A DNA stretch of 64,000 bases from GM7GCV1 sp965222065. Its GTDB lineage: Bacteria; Pseudomonadota; Gammaproteobacteria; Pseudomonadales; GM7GCV1. The position numbers and the translations under genes are program-made. The notes below the pieces were generated by a model, which had not been told where the DNA came from, did not search any database, and saw nothing but the letters and a program-made list of their open reading frames with translations. Each line of letters starts with the position of its first letter. The stretch's first letter is position 1. Of this stretch, positions 17,726-27,520 are shown piece after piece. The stretch covers positions 1,240,001-1,304,000 of the forward strand of contig OZ244933.1 of NCBI GenBank assembly GCA_965222065.1. Direction: 5' to 3'.

Positions 17726-18904
17726 CTATATTTGCCCGAATATCTTCATCATGAACAATTTCAAACCATCCCAAAAACGGGCAAAAAAGCCTGCCTGTTC
17801 AACCGCCGTCTTGGCAACCAGCGGCCTGGTAAGAATCTCTTCCCCTTCATAACTGATAGACAGGGTGCCCAATTGGTCGCCCACAGCAATTGGCGCTTCC
17901 AGAGTACTCTCGATAGACATGGACGCTTCGAGCAAGTCTTCTGCACCTCGGGGAATGGTCAGATAAATCTCTTCAGCAACACCCAGGTCGACCGAGTCCG
18001 TCCTGCCTTTCCAGACACGTTCCGATGAAAGCTGGTCATCGGCACCGTAGAGTCGGTGTGTCATGTAATACCGGAACCCCCATGAAAGCAGCTTTTGCGA
18101 TTCAGTCGCTCGCGACTGCTCACTGCGAGTCCCCATGACAACTGACACCAGGCGCATGCCATTGCGCTCCCCTGAGGCCACCAGACAGTACCCTGCTGCT
18201 TCGGTATGGCCGGTCTTTAGACCGTCAATGGAAGAATCACGCCAGAGAAGCTGGTTGCGATTGGGCTGGGTTATACCGTTGTACTCAAATTCCTTTTCAG
18301 CGTATATATCGTAGTGTTCCGGGTGGTCTTCAATGATGGCTGCCGCCAATTTGGCGAGGTCACGTGCCGTCGTCATGTGTGCTTCATCGGGAAGCCCTGT
18401 CGAGTTGACGAAGTGGGTATTGGTCATCCCCAGGATTGTGGCCTGCTGATTCATGATGTCGGCAAACGCCTGTTCGTCGCCGGCAATATGCTCGGCCAGG
18501 GCGATCGCTGCATCATTACCTGACTGGATAATCACGCCACGCATGAGATCAATCACGCTGGCATCTTCATTGGGTGGCAGAAACATGGTTGAGCCACCAC
18601 TTTTTGCTCCACCGGTCTCCCAGGCATTAACGCTAACACGCACCATGTCGGATTCATTCAAACGGCCCGCCTCAATTTCCTCGGAAACGATATAGGTGGT
18701 CATCATCTTGGTAAGACTGGCCGGTGGAAGGATCTCGTCGGCATTATGTTCAGCCAATACCCGGCCGGTTTTGGAATCCATAAGCAGCCAGGCCGTTGCC
18801 GCCAGCTCGGGGGCAGCAGGGATTAGCGGTTGTGCCAGTGCGGCAGGCGTACTGAAAAGCAGTATACAGGCTAAATGCCTTACCCAAGACGTCATCGTTC
18901 CCAT
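17726..18904 (-). CDS. dacA: D-alanyl-D-alanine carboxypeptidase (PBP5/6 family)
   Basis: About 392 residues. Signal peptide (~1-24), then the serine peptidase S11 domain with SLTK (Ser63-Lys66), SGN (Ser128) and KTG (Lys230) motifs. The C-terminal beta domain and terminal amphipathic segment (FFARFWDGLKLFMMKIFG) fit PBP5-type membrane attachment. The enzyme trims the fifth D-Ala from muropeptides and limits cross-linking. Two ATGs, 18904 and 18895, could start the signal peptide; a longer frame to 18949 is unlikely. Part of the envelope cluster. Confidence 0.96.
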   Translation of the reverse strand: MGTMTSWVRHLACILLFSTPAALAQPLIPAAPELAATAWLLMDSKTGRVLAEHNADEILPPASLTKMMTTYIVSEEIEAGRLNESDMVRVSVNAWETGGAKSGGSTMFLPPNEDASVIDLMRGVIIQSGNDAAIALAEHIAGDEQAFADIMNQQATILGMTNTHFVNSTGLPDEAHMTTARDLAKLAAAIIEDHPEHYDIYAEKEFEYNGITQPNRNQLLWRDSSIDGLKTGHTEAAGYCLVASGERNGMRLVSVVMGTRSEQSRATESQKLLSWGFRYYMTHRLYGADDQLSSERVWKGRTDSVDLGVAEEIYLTIPRGAEDLLEASMSIESTLEAPIAVGDQLGTLSISYEGEEILTRPLVAKTAVEQAGFFARFWDGLKLFMMKIFGQI

Positions 18905-19001
18905 AAGTGTATATCTGTGTTTATTTTCAAAGCGGTAAAAAAGGCGCACATACTAGCAGCTCGACGCCATGATCCACAGTGCCAGAGCTCTATTCGCTGT
19001 A

Positions 19002-19862
19002 TTACTCGGAGAGTTTGACAATAAATCCGGGAGAAAGTCCCGCAAGTTCAAGCACCATACCCAATTCATTGGCTTCCCTTCGATCTACCAGAGGACCAAT
19101 CAGAACGCGGTAGTGTTTTTTGGCATCGAGAAAGTCTTCGGCAATGGTCACCGGGAATTTGGTGTAAGCCTCCACTTCCTCAGCCATGACATCGGCGCCC
19201 TGTCTTTGGGTCATCAAAGCCACCTGGTAGTAACTGTCCTCATCCAGGGCATACTCAGGAGGAATCATCTCGATTTGCGGAACGTTTTCAGGTCGTCTGG
19301 GTTCATTTAGCCTGGCAAGTGTTGCGTGGGGATCATCCGGATCCAGGGCAACAATCCTGACCCGCGCTGTCCCCTGGTCGGCAAACCCAAGTTTTGCCGC
19401 TGCCCCCCAGGACAGATCTATATTTCTTTGACTGTGAAAAGGCCCCCGATCATTCACCCGCAGTACCGCTTTCTGACCGTTTTCCAGGTTGGTCACCTCG
19501 ACATACGTGGGTATCGGCAAACTTTTGTGTGCAGCTGTCATACCATACATGTCGAAACGCTCACCATTGGATGTGGGGCGACCATGGAATTTTCTGCCAT
19601 ACCAGGAGGCCGTTCCCTCTTCTACAAAGCCATGACTGCTGGGCAAGACTTCATAGGTTTTCCCCAATACCGTGTAGGGACTTTTATTGCCGGCATTGGT
19701 CCGGACAACAGGCTCGGGCGTGATATCAGGGAGTGTGCGTGCATCCACCCTGGTTCTCGGGGCACCATCTTTTTGGGAAATTACCTTGGGAAGCGAAGTC
19801 GAACAGGCCGCAAGTGCAAGCACCAAGGCAATAATTCCTAACTGTTGGACCCTTTTGTTCAT
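19002..19862 (-). CDS. rlpA: RlpA septal lytic transglycosylase/lipoprotein
   Basis: 286 residues. Lipobox LAAC gives an outer-membrane lipoprotein. A double-psi beta-barrel domain (~80-180, with GTASWYGRKFHGRPTSNGE and VRVNDRGPFH) is the RlpA core, and a SPOR domain at the C-terminus (~205-286) should bind denuded glycan at the septum. In Pseudomonas RlpA cleaves denuded strands and aids daughter-cell separation. ATG 19862 is used; an in-frame TTG lies three codons upstream. It lies between mltB and dacA, as in many relatives. Confidence 0.95.
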   Translation of the reverse strand: MNKRVQQLGIIALVLALAACSTSLPKVISQKDGAPRTRVDARTLPDITPEPVVRTNAGNKSPYTVLGKTYEVLPSSHGFVEEGTASWYGRKFHGRPTSNGERFDMYGMTAAHKSLPIPTYVEVTNLENGQKAVLRVNDRGPFHSQRNIDLSWGAAAKLGFADQGTARVRIVALDPDDPHATLARLNEPRRPENVPQIEMIPPEYALDEDSYYQVALMTQRQGADVMAEEVEAYTKFPVTIAEDFLDAKKHYRVLIGPLVDRREANELGMVLELAGLSPGFIVKLSE

Positions 19863-19886
19863 CTTCGACAATATGCTCAGTCTGGT

Positions 19887-20864
19887 TTAGCGCTTTTGTT
19901 TTCGAATTTCTTCGGAAAGTTGAAAAACTGCCATTGCATACAGGTGAGAGTGATTATACCGGGTGATCACATAAAAGTTATGCATTCCTAACCAATATTC
20001 ATCACCGCTCTCGCCTTCAAGTTGCATGGCCGTTGCCAACCGATCGGAAGAAAGATCGACCTCCGGCTGCAAGCCTGCCTGCTGAAGTGCATGCAAGCGA
20101 TGCTCCGGCCTGAGCCCCTGGTTTAATACTGCCGAATCTGGCTGCCCGGTAACAGCCGCCGGATGGGCGATGGATTCACCCGCCTGCCAGCCATGATGGG
20201 ATAAATAGCTGGCGACACTCCAGATCGCATCGGCTTCGCTATTCCAGATATCGATAAAACCATCATTACCGTAATCAGCGGCATAGGCACGATAGGAACT
20301 CGGCATAAACTGGCCCAGCCCCATGGCGCCAGCGTAGGAACCCAGTAAAGCCAGCGGCGATTGCTCTTGTTCCCGCGCAAGGATCAAAAACTCTTTTAAT
20401 TCAGAGCGAAAAAAAGGTGCCCTTGCCGGGTAATCAAACGCAAGCGTCGACAGTGCATCTATCACGCGGTAACTGCCAGTAATCCTTCCATAAAGGGTTT
20501 CCACGCCAATGATGGCCACAATAATTTCTGCTGGAACGCCGTATTCTCGTTCGGCTTCAGAAAGAATCTGCTGATTCCTGTTCCAGAAATCCACCCCGCC
20601 ATCAATACGGTTTTGCCCAAGAAATATTCTTCGGTATTCACCCCAGGTCAGGACTTTTTCCGCCGGGCGGTTCATGGCATCAATAATGGCGTCTTTCTTT
20701 TCTGCCTGGGAAAAAATCTGCCTTAACTCAACGGCGTCAAATCCTTCTTCCTCAACCATTTCCTGGATAAACTGCTGTGCCAATTCGTTTTGGCTATAGT
20801 CGGCAAGGGCGTCGTTAACGACCAGTAAAAGGCAGGTCGCAACCATAAACCGGATTGATTTCAT
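19887..20864 (-). CDS. mltB: lytic murein transglycosylase B
   Basis: 325 residues. Catalytic Glu122 sits in the MltB signature GVETLYGRITG; GAMGLGQFMPSSYRAYA and the NDGFIDIWNS/ADAIWSVASYL stretch are also typical. It cleaves the MurNAc-GlcNAc bond forming 1,6-anhydro ends. The N-terminus (CLLLVVNDALADY) looks like an ordinary cleavable signal without a lipobox cysteine at the cleavage point, so this copy may be soluble periplasmic rather than lipid-anchored as in E. coli. Confidence 0.94.
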   Translation of the reverse strand: MKSIRFMVATCLLLVVNDALADYSQNELAQQFIQEMVEEEGFDAVELRQIFSQAEKKDAIIDAMNRPAEKVLTWGEYRRIFLGQNRIDGGVDFWNRNQQILSEAEREYGVPAEIIVAIIGVETLYGRITGSYRVIDALSTLAFDYPARAPFFRSELKEFLILAREQEQSPLALLGSYAGAMGLGQFMPSSYRAYAADYGNDGFIDIWNSEADAIWSVASYLSHHGWQAGESIAHPAAVTGQPDSAVLNQGLRPEHRLHALQQAGLQPEVDLSSDRLATAMQLEGESGDEYWLGMHNFYVITRYNHSHLYAMAVFQLSEEIRKQKR

Positions 20865-20913
20865 CTACACTCCCAAATCAATAAACAAACCTGCATATGG
20901 CGAATACAGGCGG

Positions 20914-22062
20914 CTACTTTGCATGCAAGGTTTCCTGCTCTGTCGAGATCGCCATGAGTACACCAAAGGCAATAAACATGGATACCAAAGCCGTGCCGCC
21001 ATAACTAAACAGCGGAAGCGGCACACCCACTACGGGAAGTATGCCCGATACCATGCCCATGTTGACGAAGACATACACAAAAATAGTAAAGGTCACGGCT
21101 CCCGCAACCAGCCGGCTAAAGCTGCTTTTGGCAGTGTAGCTGATCCATAACCCGCGTATAAAAAGCAATAAGTAACCGATCAACAGGATCAACACGCCTC
21201 GAAAACCAAATTCTTCCGCCAGGACGGCAATAATGAAATCCGTATGGCTTTCAGGAAGGAAATCCAGGTGGGACTGGGTGCCGAGCATCCATCCCTTGCC
21301 CGACCAGCCTCCTGAGCCAATCGCCGTCGTGGATTGAATAATATTCCAGCCAGCCCCAAGTTTGTCTGCCTCTGGATTAAACATCGTCAATACTCGCTGC
21401 TTCTGGTAATCATGCAGCAGGAATATCCAGGCCCCGGCGACCGCCAGCGGTGCCAGTGCCAACGCAGAAATAATATAACGCCAGCGCAACCCGGCCAGGA
21501 AAAGAACCACCAGCCCGGATCCCGCTACAAGAATTGCCGTACCCAGGTCGGGTTGGTAAAGAATCAGCCCGACTGGTAAAAAAACCATGATCAGCGTCCA
21601 GCAGACATGCTTGAACCGAACAGGCATTGCCCTCTGCGACAAATAAGCGGCAATAAACATGGGCAGTGCAAACTTGATGACTTCGGAAGGCTGGAACTGG
21701 ATCACGCCCAGATCAACCCAGCGTTGCGCTCCGTTAGCCCCCGAGCCGGCAACCAGGACGATCACCAGCATAAACACACCGCCCACGTAGGCCAGCCAGG
21801 CAAGGCGCTGCATCACCAGCGGAGGTATCTGGGCAACAGTAAACATGGCCAGGGTACCTATGCCAATATAGGCCATTTGCCGGTTCACCAGATAACGGCT
21901 TTCACCCCCCGCACTGTAGAGCACAAATACGCCCATGGCCGCCAGCAGATAAAGCACAACCATTAAAAACGGGTCGATATGCAATCGCTCAAGAAAGCCT
22001 CTTTCCTGGCCTGCCGTTGCCGTACCTGCCCCGGGCATCCGACGCAAAAAATCAGATTGCAT
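20914..22062 (-). CDS. rodA: rod-shape peptidoglycan glycosyltransferase RodA
   Basis: 382-residue SEDS-family polytopic membrane protein (about 10 hydrophobic segments) polymerising glycan strands during elongation with its partner PBP2. Typical SEDS phrases are present: QPDLGTAILVAGSGLVVLF, FLPESHTDFIIAVLAEEFGF and GVPLPLFSYGGTALVSMFIAFG. The start overlaps the mrdA stop by 11 bases, indicating coupled translation with the partner. Confidence 0.97.
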   Translation of the reverse strand: MQSDFLRRMPGAGTATAGQERGFLERLHIDPFLMVVLYLLAAMGVFVLYSAGGESRYLVNRQMAYIGIGTLAMFTVAQIPPLVMQRLAWLAYVGGVFMLVIVLVAGSGANGAQRWVDLGVIQFQPSEVIKFALPMFIAAYLSQRAMPVRFKHVCWTLIMVFLPVGLILYQPDLGTAILVAGSGLVVLFLAGLRWRYIISALALAPLAVAGAWIFLLHDYQKQRVLTMFNPEADKLGAGWNIIQSTTAIGSGGWSGKGWMLGTQSHLDFLPESHTDFIIAVLAEEFGFRGVLILLIGYLLLFIRGLWISYTAKSSFSRLVAGAVTFTIFVYVFVNMGMVSGILPVVGVPLPLFSYGGTALVSMFIAFGVLMAISTEQETLHAK

Positions 22063-23944
22063 CTGCTTTTTCTCCTGCGGCCGGATTTTCGCTGTCTGTT
22101 TGTGAAATCACCCAGGGATTTTCGCTAAGCCACTGAACTGTCAGCTCCCTGGCAACCGGTGCGGCCACCGAACTGCCTGACTCGCCATTTTCTACAATTA
22201 CGGCAATGGCAATCTTGGGATCTTCGACCGGTGCAAATGAAACAAACAGCGCGTGATCAAGCTCAAATTCTTTCAATAATTCCGGATCATATTCGGCATC
22301 CTGGGGTATTCCCACGACTTGCGCGGTACCGGTTTTACCGGCCATACGGAAATTAAGCCCTTGCCCCTGCGCAGATGCGGTCCCACGGATGGAATGCACA
22401 ACCCCTTCCATGGCCGCATGCACGGTATTCCAGTGCTCCGGGGCGATATCGACCAGAGGCTCATTGGCAACTTCGACCTCTACCTCGTTGACGGCATGCA
22501 GCATGTGTGGCTTAAGGCTCACACCACGACGTGCAATATTGGCCGTCATTTGCGCCAGTTGCAGTGGTGTCGCCAGACTAAACCCCTGTCCAATACTGGC
22601 ATTGATTGTGTCTCCCGGGTACCAGGCCAGCCCGCGGGCACCTCGTTTCCATTCCCGCGAGGGCATGATCCCGGCCATCTCGGACGGCATGTCAATGCCG
22701 GTTTTCCGGCCAAGTCCAAACAAATGACCAAATTCGCTGAGCACATCAATCCCCATCATATTGCCCAACTCATAAAAGTAGACATCGCAGGACTGCTCAA
22801 CAGCAATTTTCAGATCGACTTTGCCGTGTCCATCTCGTTTCCAGTCACGGTACACACGCTCCTGGTTGGGCAACTGGAATTTACCATAATCCTGGATGCT
22901 CCAGTCTTTAGTGACTGTACCAGTTGCCAAACCTGCCAGCGCGTAGAGCGGTTTGACCGTAGAGCCCGGCGGATATTGCCCAAGAAGCGCGCGATCATAC
23001 AAGGGGCGGTTAACGTCGTGCAGCAATTCATTGTAAGCGCTATAGCTAATCCCGGTTACAAACAGATTGGCATCGTAGGAGGGAGTACTGACCAGCGCCA
23101 GGACTTCCCCGGTTTCCACATCTATGGCCACCACCGACGCCCTGCGCCCTTCAAGCAGCTCCTCCGCACGAAGCTGCAGGTTGCTGTCGATGCTTAAATA
23201 CAGATCCTCACCGGGGACAGCGTCTTCCCGCTCAAGCACCCGTAGCACGTTGCCCCTGGCATCGGTTTCGACATATTCATAACCGACAGAACCATGGAGC
23301 ATGTCTTCGTACTGTTTCTCTATACCAATCTTGCCGATCACGTGTGTACTCTCGTAGCGCTCTTTATCGATAACCGCCTGCTCACGGTCATTGATGCGCC
23401 CTACATAACCGACACTGTGAGCAAAGGTTTCACGGAACGGATAGTGACGAACGAGCTCGACTTCAACCTCAATACCGGGCAACCTGAACTCATTCACGGC
23501 CAGCAAGGCCACATTTTCCTCGGTTAACTGAAAGCGCAGGGGAACACCTTCATAGGCACGACGATACTGTTCCCGCTGCTCTTCAAAACGGGCCAGCTCC
23601 GACTCGGTCAGGTTGAGAAGTGCCTTGAGATCAGCGAGTAACTGATCGAGGTCTTCGACTCGCTCATCGACAATTGACAGCGTGTAACTGGGCCGATTTT
23701 CGGCAAGGATAACCCCATTGCGGTCAAAGATTAGCCCGCGTGTCGGTGGCACGGCACGGACATGTACCCGGTTTTCATCCGACAGGGTTGCGTAACGCTG
23801 GTGTTCCTTGATTTGCAAATCGTAATAGCGCAACAGCAACAGGGATAAGAGAAAGGCCAGCAGCAGCGTCAATCCCATGATGCGTGATCGAACCACGCGC
23901 CTCTGGATATCGGGATCATTGATAGATTGAAGTTCGCTGTTCAT
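22052..23944 (-). CDS. mrdA: penicillin-binding protein 2
   Basis: 630-residue class B PBP, the elongasome transpeptidase. One N-terminal membrane anchor (~22-40), a pedestal/dimerisation domain, then the transpeptidase domain with STVK (Ser328-Lys331), the SCD-type motif in EQSCDVYFYELG and KTGTAQV near the C-terminus. The arrangement is mrdA-rodA on the minus strand, in the order rlmH-mrdA-rodA-mltB-rlpA-dacA. Confidence 0.97.
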   Translation of the reverse strand: MNSELQSINDPDIQRRVVRSRIMGLTLLLAFLLSLLLLRYYDLQIKEHQRYATLSDENRVHVRAVPPTRGLIFDRNGVILAENRPSYTLSIVDERVEDLDQLLADLKALLNLTESELARFEEQREQYRRAYEGVPLRFQLTEENVALLAVNEFRLPGIEVEVELVRHYPFRETFAHSVGYVGRINDREQAVIDKERYESTHVIGKIGIEKQYEDMLHGSVGYEYVETDARGNVLRVLEREDAVPGEDLYLSIDSNLQLRAEELLEGRRASVVAIDVETGEVLALVSTPSYDANLFVTGISYSAYNELLHDVNRPLYDRALLGQYPPGSTVKPLYALAGLATGTVTKDWSIQDYGKFQLPNQERVYRDWKRDGHGKVDLKIAVEQSCDVYFYELGNMMGIDVLSEFGHLFGLGRKTGIDMPSEMAGIMPSREWKRGARGLAWYPGDTINASIGQGFSLATPLQLAQMTANIARRGVSLKPHMLHAVNEVEVEVANEPLVDIAPEHWNTVHAAMEGVVHSIRGTASAQGQGLNFRMAGKTGTAQVVGIPQDAEYDPELLKEFELDHALFVSFAPVEDPKIAIAVIVENGESGSSVAAPVARELTVQWLSENPWVISQTDSENPAAGEKADAI

Positions 23945-24076
23945 CTGGCACCAGTAAAAGCCGGGAGAAACTGTCTGTTAACCATGCTTCGATGGTTTAT
24001 CAGCCAGTTGGTTCCATTATCATGGCTAATCGCACAAAGCTTGCCAAGCCCTTGATTGAAAAAGATAAAATGAAAT

Positions 24077-24547
24077 TTATTCGCGGTGATAGGGGTGGTT
24101 GGCATTCAATGCCAGCGCCCGGTAGATCTGCTCGGCAAGAACAATCCGGACCAGTGGATGAGGGAGCGTCAATTTTGAGAGTGACAGCCGGTCATGGGAA
24201 CCAGACAAAAAACGCTCATCCAGGCCATCGGGGCCCCCGATAATAACCGCCACATCCTGACCTTCCATCTGCCAGCTTTCTATAAACCCTGCCAGCTCCG
24301 ATGTCGAAAAGGACTTGCCCTTTACATCCAGCACAACCAGCTTTTCATTGCCTTTGAGACGCTTCTCTATGGCATCGGCCTCTTCTGCCTTAATTCGTGC
24401 AATATCGGATGTCTTGCCGCGCTTTGCCAGCGGGATTTCCACAAGCTCAAGTGACTGCATGGGCCGAATTCGTCGGCAAAAATCCTCAACACCTTCCTGC
24501 ACCCAGGCAGGCATACGAGTGCCAACAGCAAGTATTTTTATCTTCAC
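24077..24547 (-). CDS. rlmH: 23S rRNA pseudouridine-1915 N3-methyltransferase
   Basis: 156-residue SPOUT methyltransferase. It has the knotted-fold signatures VVLDVKGKSFSTSELAGFI, AVIIGGPDGLDE and the C-terminal LTLPHPLVRIVLAEQIYRAL. It methylates pseudouridine 1915 in helix 69 of mature ribosomes. It follows rsfS by 15 bases in the usual order. Confidence 0.97.
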   Translation of the reverse strand: MKIKILAVGTRMPAWVQEGVEDFCRRIRPMQSLELVEIPLAKRGKTSDIARIKAEEADAIEKRLKGNEKLVVLDVKGKSFSTSELAGFIESWQMEGQDVAVIIGGPDGLDERFLSGSHDRLSLSKLTLPHPLVRIVLAEQIYRALALNANHPYHRE

Positions 24548-24562
24548 ACGGAAGCTAGGAGG

Positions 24563-24907
24563 TTACCGGCCTGATTCACGCCTGGGAATTTTGCTCCAGA
24601 GCCGTTCCAGATCGTAGAGTTCGCGCGCTTCAGGCAACATCAGGTGGACCGCCGTGTCGCCAAAATCGATAAGAATCCAGTCTGCACTGCTTCTGCCCTC
24701 GGAAGAAAGCGGTCGAAAACCAGCCTCTTTGGCCTTTTTCTCGACATTGTCAGCCAGCGCCTTAACCTGTCTGCTGGATGTACCGGTAGCAATAACCATG
24801 GTGTCAACAACTGACGTCATCTCGCGCACATCCAGCTCAAGGATATCAATCCCCTTAATGTCTTCCAGCGCATTGATCACTATCTGGTTTAGGTTTGCTT
24901 TCGTCAT
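24563..24907 (-). CDS. rsfS: ribosomal silencing factor RsfS
   Basis: 114-residue RsfS (YbeB), which binds uL14 and blocks subunit joining when nutrients are low. Signatures: DVREMTSVVDTMVIATGTSSRQVKALAD and GRSSADWILIDFGDTAVHLM. Its ATG overlaps the nadD stop (ATGA), indicating coupling. Confidence 0.97.
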   Translation of the reverse strand: MTKANLNQIVINALEDIKGIDILELDVREMTSVVDTMVIATGTSSRQVKALADNVEKKAKEAGFRPLSSEGRSSADWILIDFGDTAVHLMLPEARELYDLERLWSKIPRRESGR

Positions 24908-25557
24908 GCATATACCTGATGTTCTTTAATGTATTTAAGCACATTTGGATGGAGCCATTGTTGCAGATAGACATCTGCTTCCTGTCCGCCATCAGTGTGC
25001 AATAAATGCTGGCGGAGTTCGGTGGCAGACACATCCAGCGATGGGGCGTCCAGCTTTAAAATCTGCCCGGCATGCCGGTTTACCTGCCCGACCGTATCAA
25101 CAATCCGCTCATGAATATCCTGATCCAGGCTGACATCGCCCGAATTCCGTTCCAACACAATAAGGTTGGCCTGATCCAGGATCGCCTGCCACTGATGCCA
25201 GGATTTAAGCTGCTTCAGCGAATCCTCGCCCAGACAGAAAAACAAATCCGCCTCCGGCATTTCGGTACGAAAATGCGCCAGTGTCTCAACCGTATAAGAC
25301 GTTGAAGATTTATCCAGCTCAAAATCAGAGACCTGCAGACCTGGCTGGTCAGCCACCGCCAGCTCGACCATGGCCAGACGATCTTCCGCTGAGGCGTGAG
25401 CTGCCTGCCTGTGTGGAGGCAAGTGGCAGGGCATCAGAATCAGGCAATCAAGCCTGGCCTGTACCAGCGCCAGCTTTGCCAGTGTCAGATGCCCAACATG
25501 AACCGGGTCAAAAGTACCGCCCAGAATACCCAGGCGTTTGTATGAGGTTGTCCGCAA
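24904..25557 (-). CDS. nadD: nicotinate-nucleotide adenylyltransferase
   Basis: 217-residue NadD making deamido-NAD from nicotinate mononucleotide and ATP. Nucleotidyltransferase motif GGTFDPVHVGH and the C-terminal VSATELR are present. No ATG lies upstream of the conserved core. The best start is TTG 25557 (MRTTSYKRLGILGG), which begins one base after the proA stop; the longest frame to 25590 would read through the proA end and adds non-family residues. No clear ribosome site is visible, so coupling to proA is likely. Confidence 0.94.
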   Translation of the reverse strand: MRTTSYKRLGILGGTFDPVHVGHLTLAKLALVQARLDCLILMPCHLPPHRQAAHASAEDRLAMVELAVADQPGLQVSDFELDKSSTSYTVETLAHFRTEMPEADLFFCLGEDSLKQLKSWHQWQAILDQANLIVLERNSGDVSLDQDIHERIVDTVGQVNRHAGQILKLDAPSLDVSATELRQHLLHTDGGQEADVYLQQWLHPNVLKYIKEHQVYA

Positions 25558-25558
25558 A

Positions 25559-26812
25559 TTAGGCGCGCACCGTGCCGTCACCAAACACAACCCACTTCTG
25601 TGAGGTCAAACCTTCAAGTCCCACCGGACCACGTGCATGAATTTTGTCTGTGGAAATACCGATTTCAGCACCCAGACCATATTCAAAGCCATCCGCAAAC
25701 TGGGTCGATGCATTGATCATGACCGAGGCAGAATCCACCGCTCTCAAAAAACGCATGGCGCGGCTGTGATTTTCCGTAACAATCGCATCCGTGTGGCCAG
25801 AACCATAACGGGTAATATGCGCCATGGCGTCGTCCATATCTGCCACGACCTTTATGGCCAAAATGGGTAACAGGTATTCTGTTCCCCAATCTTCTTCTGT
25901 TGCCGCTTTTACCTTAATGATGGCCGCTGTTTTTTCGCAACCCCGGAGCTCAACGCCTTCTTTCTCATATAGCTCGGCTATCCGGGGCAGAAACGCATCC
26001 GCGATACCCTCAGCTACCAGCAAGGTTTCCATGGCACCACAAATACCATAACGCCGGCATTTGGAGTTATAGGCAACCGCAATCGCCTTTTCCATATCCG
26101 CACCATCGTCAACGTAGACATGACAAATACCATCAAGGTGCTTGATAACAGGAATTCGTGCATCTTCCGAAATACGGGCAATCAGTCCTGCCCCCCCACG
26201 AGGAACAATGACATCAATGTAGTCCTTCATGGTGATCAGCTCAGCAACAGCCGAACGATCGGTCGTCTCCACAACAGATACGACCGAAGCGGGTAACCCG
26301 GCCTCTTCCAGCCCGGCGGAAATACATTCGGCAATCATGCGATTGGAATTGATCGCCTCACTGCCGCCACGTAAAACGGCGGCATTGCCTGCTTTCAGGC
26401 AAAGGCTGGCGGCATCAATGGTAACGTTGGGACGCGACTCATAAATAATTCCGACAACGCCCAAAGGCACGCGCATACGGCCCACCTGAATACCACTGGG
26501 CCGCTGGCGAATACCAGTCATTTCACCCACGGGGTCAGGCAGTGATGCCACCTGTTCCAGGCCATCGATCATGCCCTGGATACGCGCCTCGTTGATCTCC
26601 AGTCGGTCGAGAAGAGCGGGCGTAAGACCATTTTCGCGACCATTTTTCATATCAATCGCGTTTGCCTCAAGTAATTGCACCTTGCGCTCGCCCAGAATGC
26701 GGGCAATGGCCAGTAACGCCTGGTTTTTTTGTGCAGTCGTCGCCTCGGCAATCACACGGGAAGCCGCGCGCACAGATCGGCCGAGGTCCTGCATGTACTC
26801 CTTAACGTCCAT
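25559..26812 (-). CDS. proA: gamma-glutamyl phosphate reductase
   Basis: 417-residue ProA reducing gamma-glutamyl phosphate to glutamate-5-semialdehyde in proline synthesis. Present: VIYESRPNVTIDAA, the catalytic cysteine in YGICGAMETLLV, and the C-terminal GLGAEIGISTDKIHARGPVGLEGL signature (seen as GAEIGISTDKIHARGPVGLE). It starts the proA-nadD-rsfS-rlmH unit. proB is not adjacent. Confidence 0.97.
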   Translation of the reverse strand: MDVKEYMQDLGRSVRAASRVIAEATTAQKNQALLAIARILGERKVQLLEANAIDMKNGRENGLTPALLDRLEINEARIQGMIDGLEQVASLPDPVGEMTGIRQRPSGIQVGRMRVPLGVVGIIYESRPNVTIDAASLCLKAGNAAVLRGGSEAINSNRMIAECISAGLEEAGLPASVVSVVETTDRSAVAELITMKDYIDVIVPRGGAGLIARISEDARIPVIKHLDGICHVYVDDGADMEKAIAVAYNSKCRRYGICGAMETLLVAEGIADAFLPRIAELYEKEGVELRGCEKTAAIIKVKAATEEDWGTEYLLPILAIKVVADMDDAMAHITRYGSGHTDAIVTENHSRAMRFLRAVDSASVMINASTQFADGFEYGLGAEIGISTDKIHARGPVGLEGLTSQKWVVFGDGTVRA

Positions 26813-26923
26813 CTCTATTTCTCTCTCCGGAAATTGAAAGATCCCAGCACAGATGCTGCAACCTCAAAAAAGGGCGGGCATTTTACCGGAATTCCCCAAG
26901 AATTGTTGATTAACCCAACCTGA

Positions 26924-27520
26924 TTACACAGGATTCGACAGCGTCTGGATGTGATCAATCAAAAACGCCAGTCGACTTCTGGCATCGCGCATGCTGAGAC
27001 AATGAATACGCTCTTCAATGCTCATCGGCAATATCTGGGCCAGACCATTGCCCAGGCCTACACAGTTGATTTTTTCGACCTCGGGCAAACGGCGATTCAC
27101 TTCCGGGTGATTTCTTAGCTCCGTGTATAGCTCCTGAAGACCAGAACAGGAATCGGGAATGGGCTCATCCTGGTCGGGCTCAATATAGTTGACCCCGGCG
27201 CGGATCAGGCCGTCAGGATCCACCTCGGTTTCCTGGATTTCAAACCGTCGATGCCCTTCAACCGTGATTCCCAGAAGACCATTTTCCAGCTGGCTGAAAT
27301 CAGTGATCCACACCTCGACCCCAACAGAATACAGACTGCTCGTTTCCCCGGCTTCCGAACCTTCCTCAATGGCACAAATCCCGAATGGCAAATTCTCTCG
27401 CATCGAGGAACTCACCAACTTGATATAACGCTGCTCAAAAATTTGCAGATCCAGACTGAGTCCGGGAAACAGGGGCTGGCTTAACGGGAACAGCGGCAAC
27501 CAGTCAGCAGATTCAGACAT
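26924..27520 (-). CDS. Lon N-terminal (LON substrate-binding) domain protein
   Basis: 198-residue stand-alone LON domain protein: LPLFPLSQPLFPGLSLDLQIFEQRY is the start of the PUA-like LON domain, followed by LLGITVEGHRRFEI. It lacks the AAA and protease domains of Lon. Such proteins are common in proteobacteria; a role in substrate handling is assumed from homology and no partner is encoded nearby. It is 112 bases upstream of proA, same strand. Confidence 0.88.
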   Translation of the reverse strand: MSESADWLPLFPLSQPLFPGLSLDLQIFEQRYIKLVSSSMRENLPFGICAIEEGSEAGETSSLYSVGVEVWITDFSQLENGLLGITVEGHRRFEIQETEVDPDGLIRAGVNYIEPDQDEPIPDSCSGLQELYTELRNHPEVNRRLPEVEKINCVGLGNGLAQILPMSIEERIHCLSMRDARSRLAFLIDHIQTLSNPV

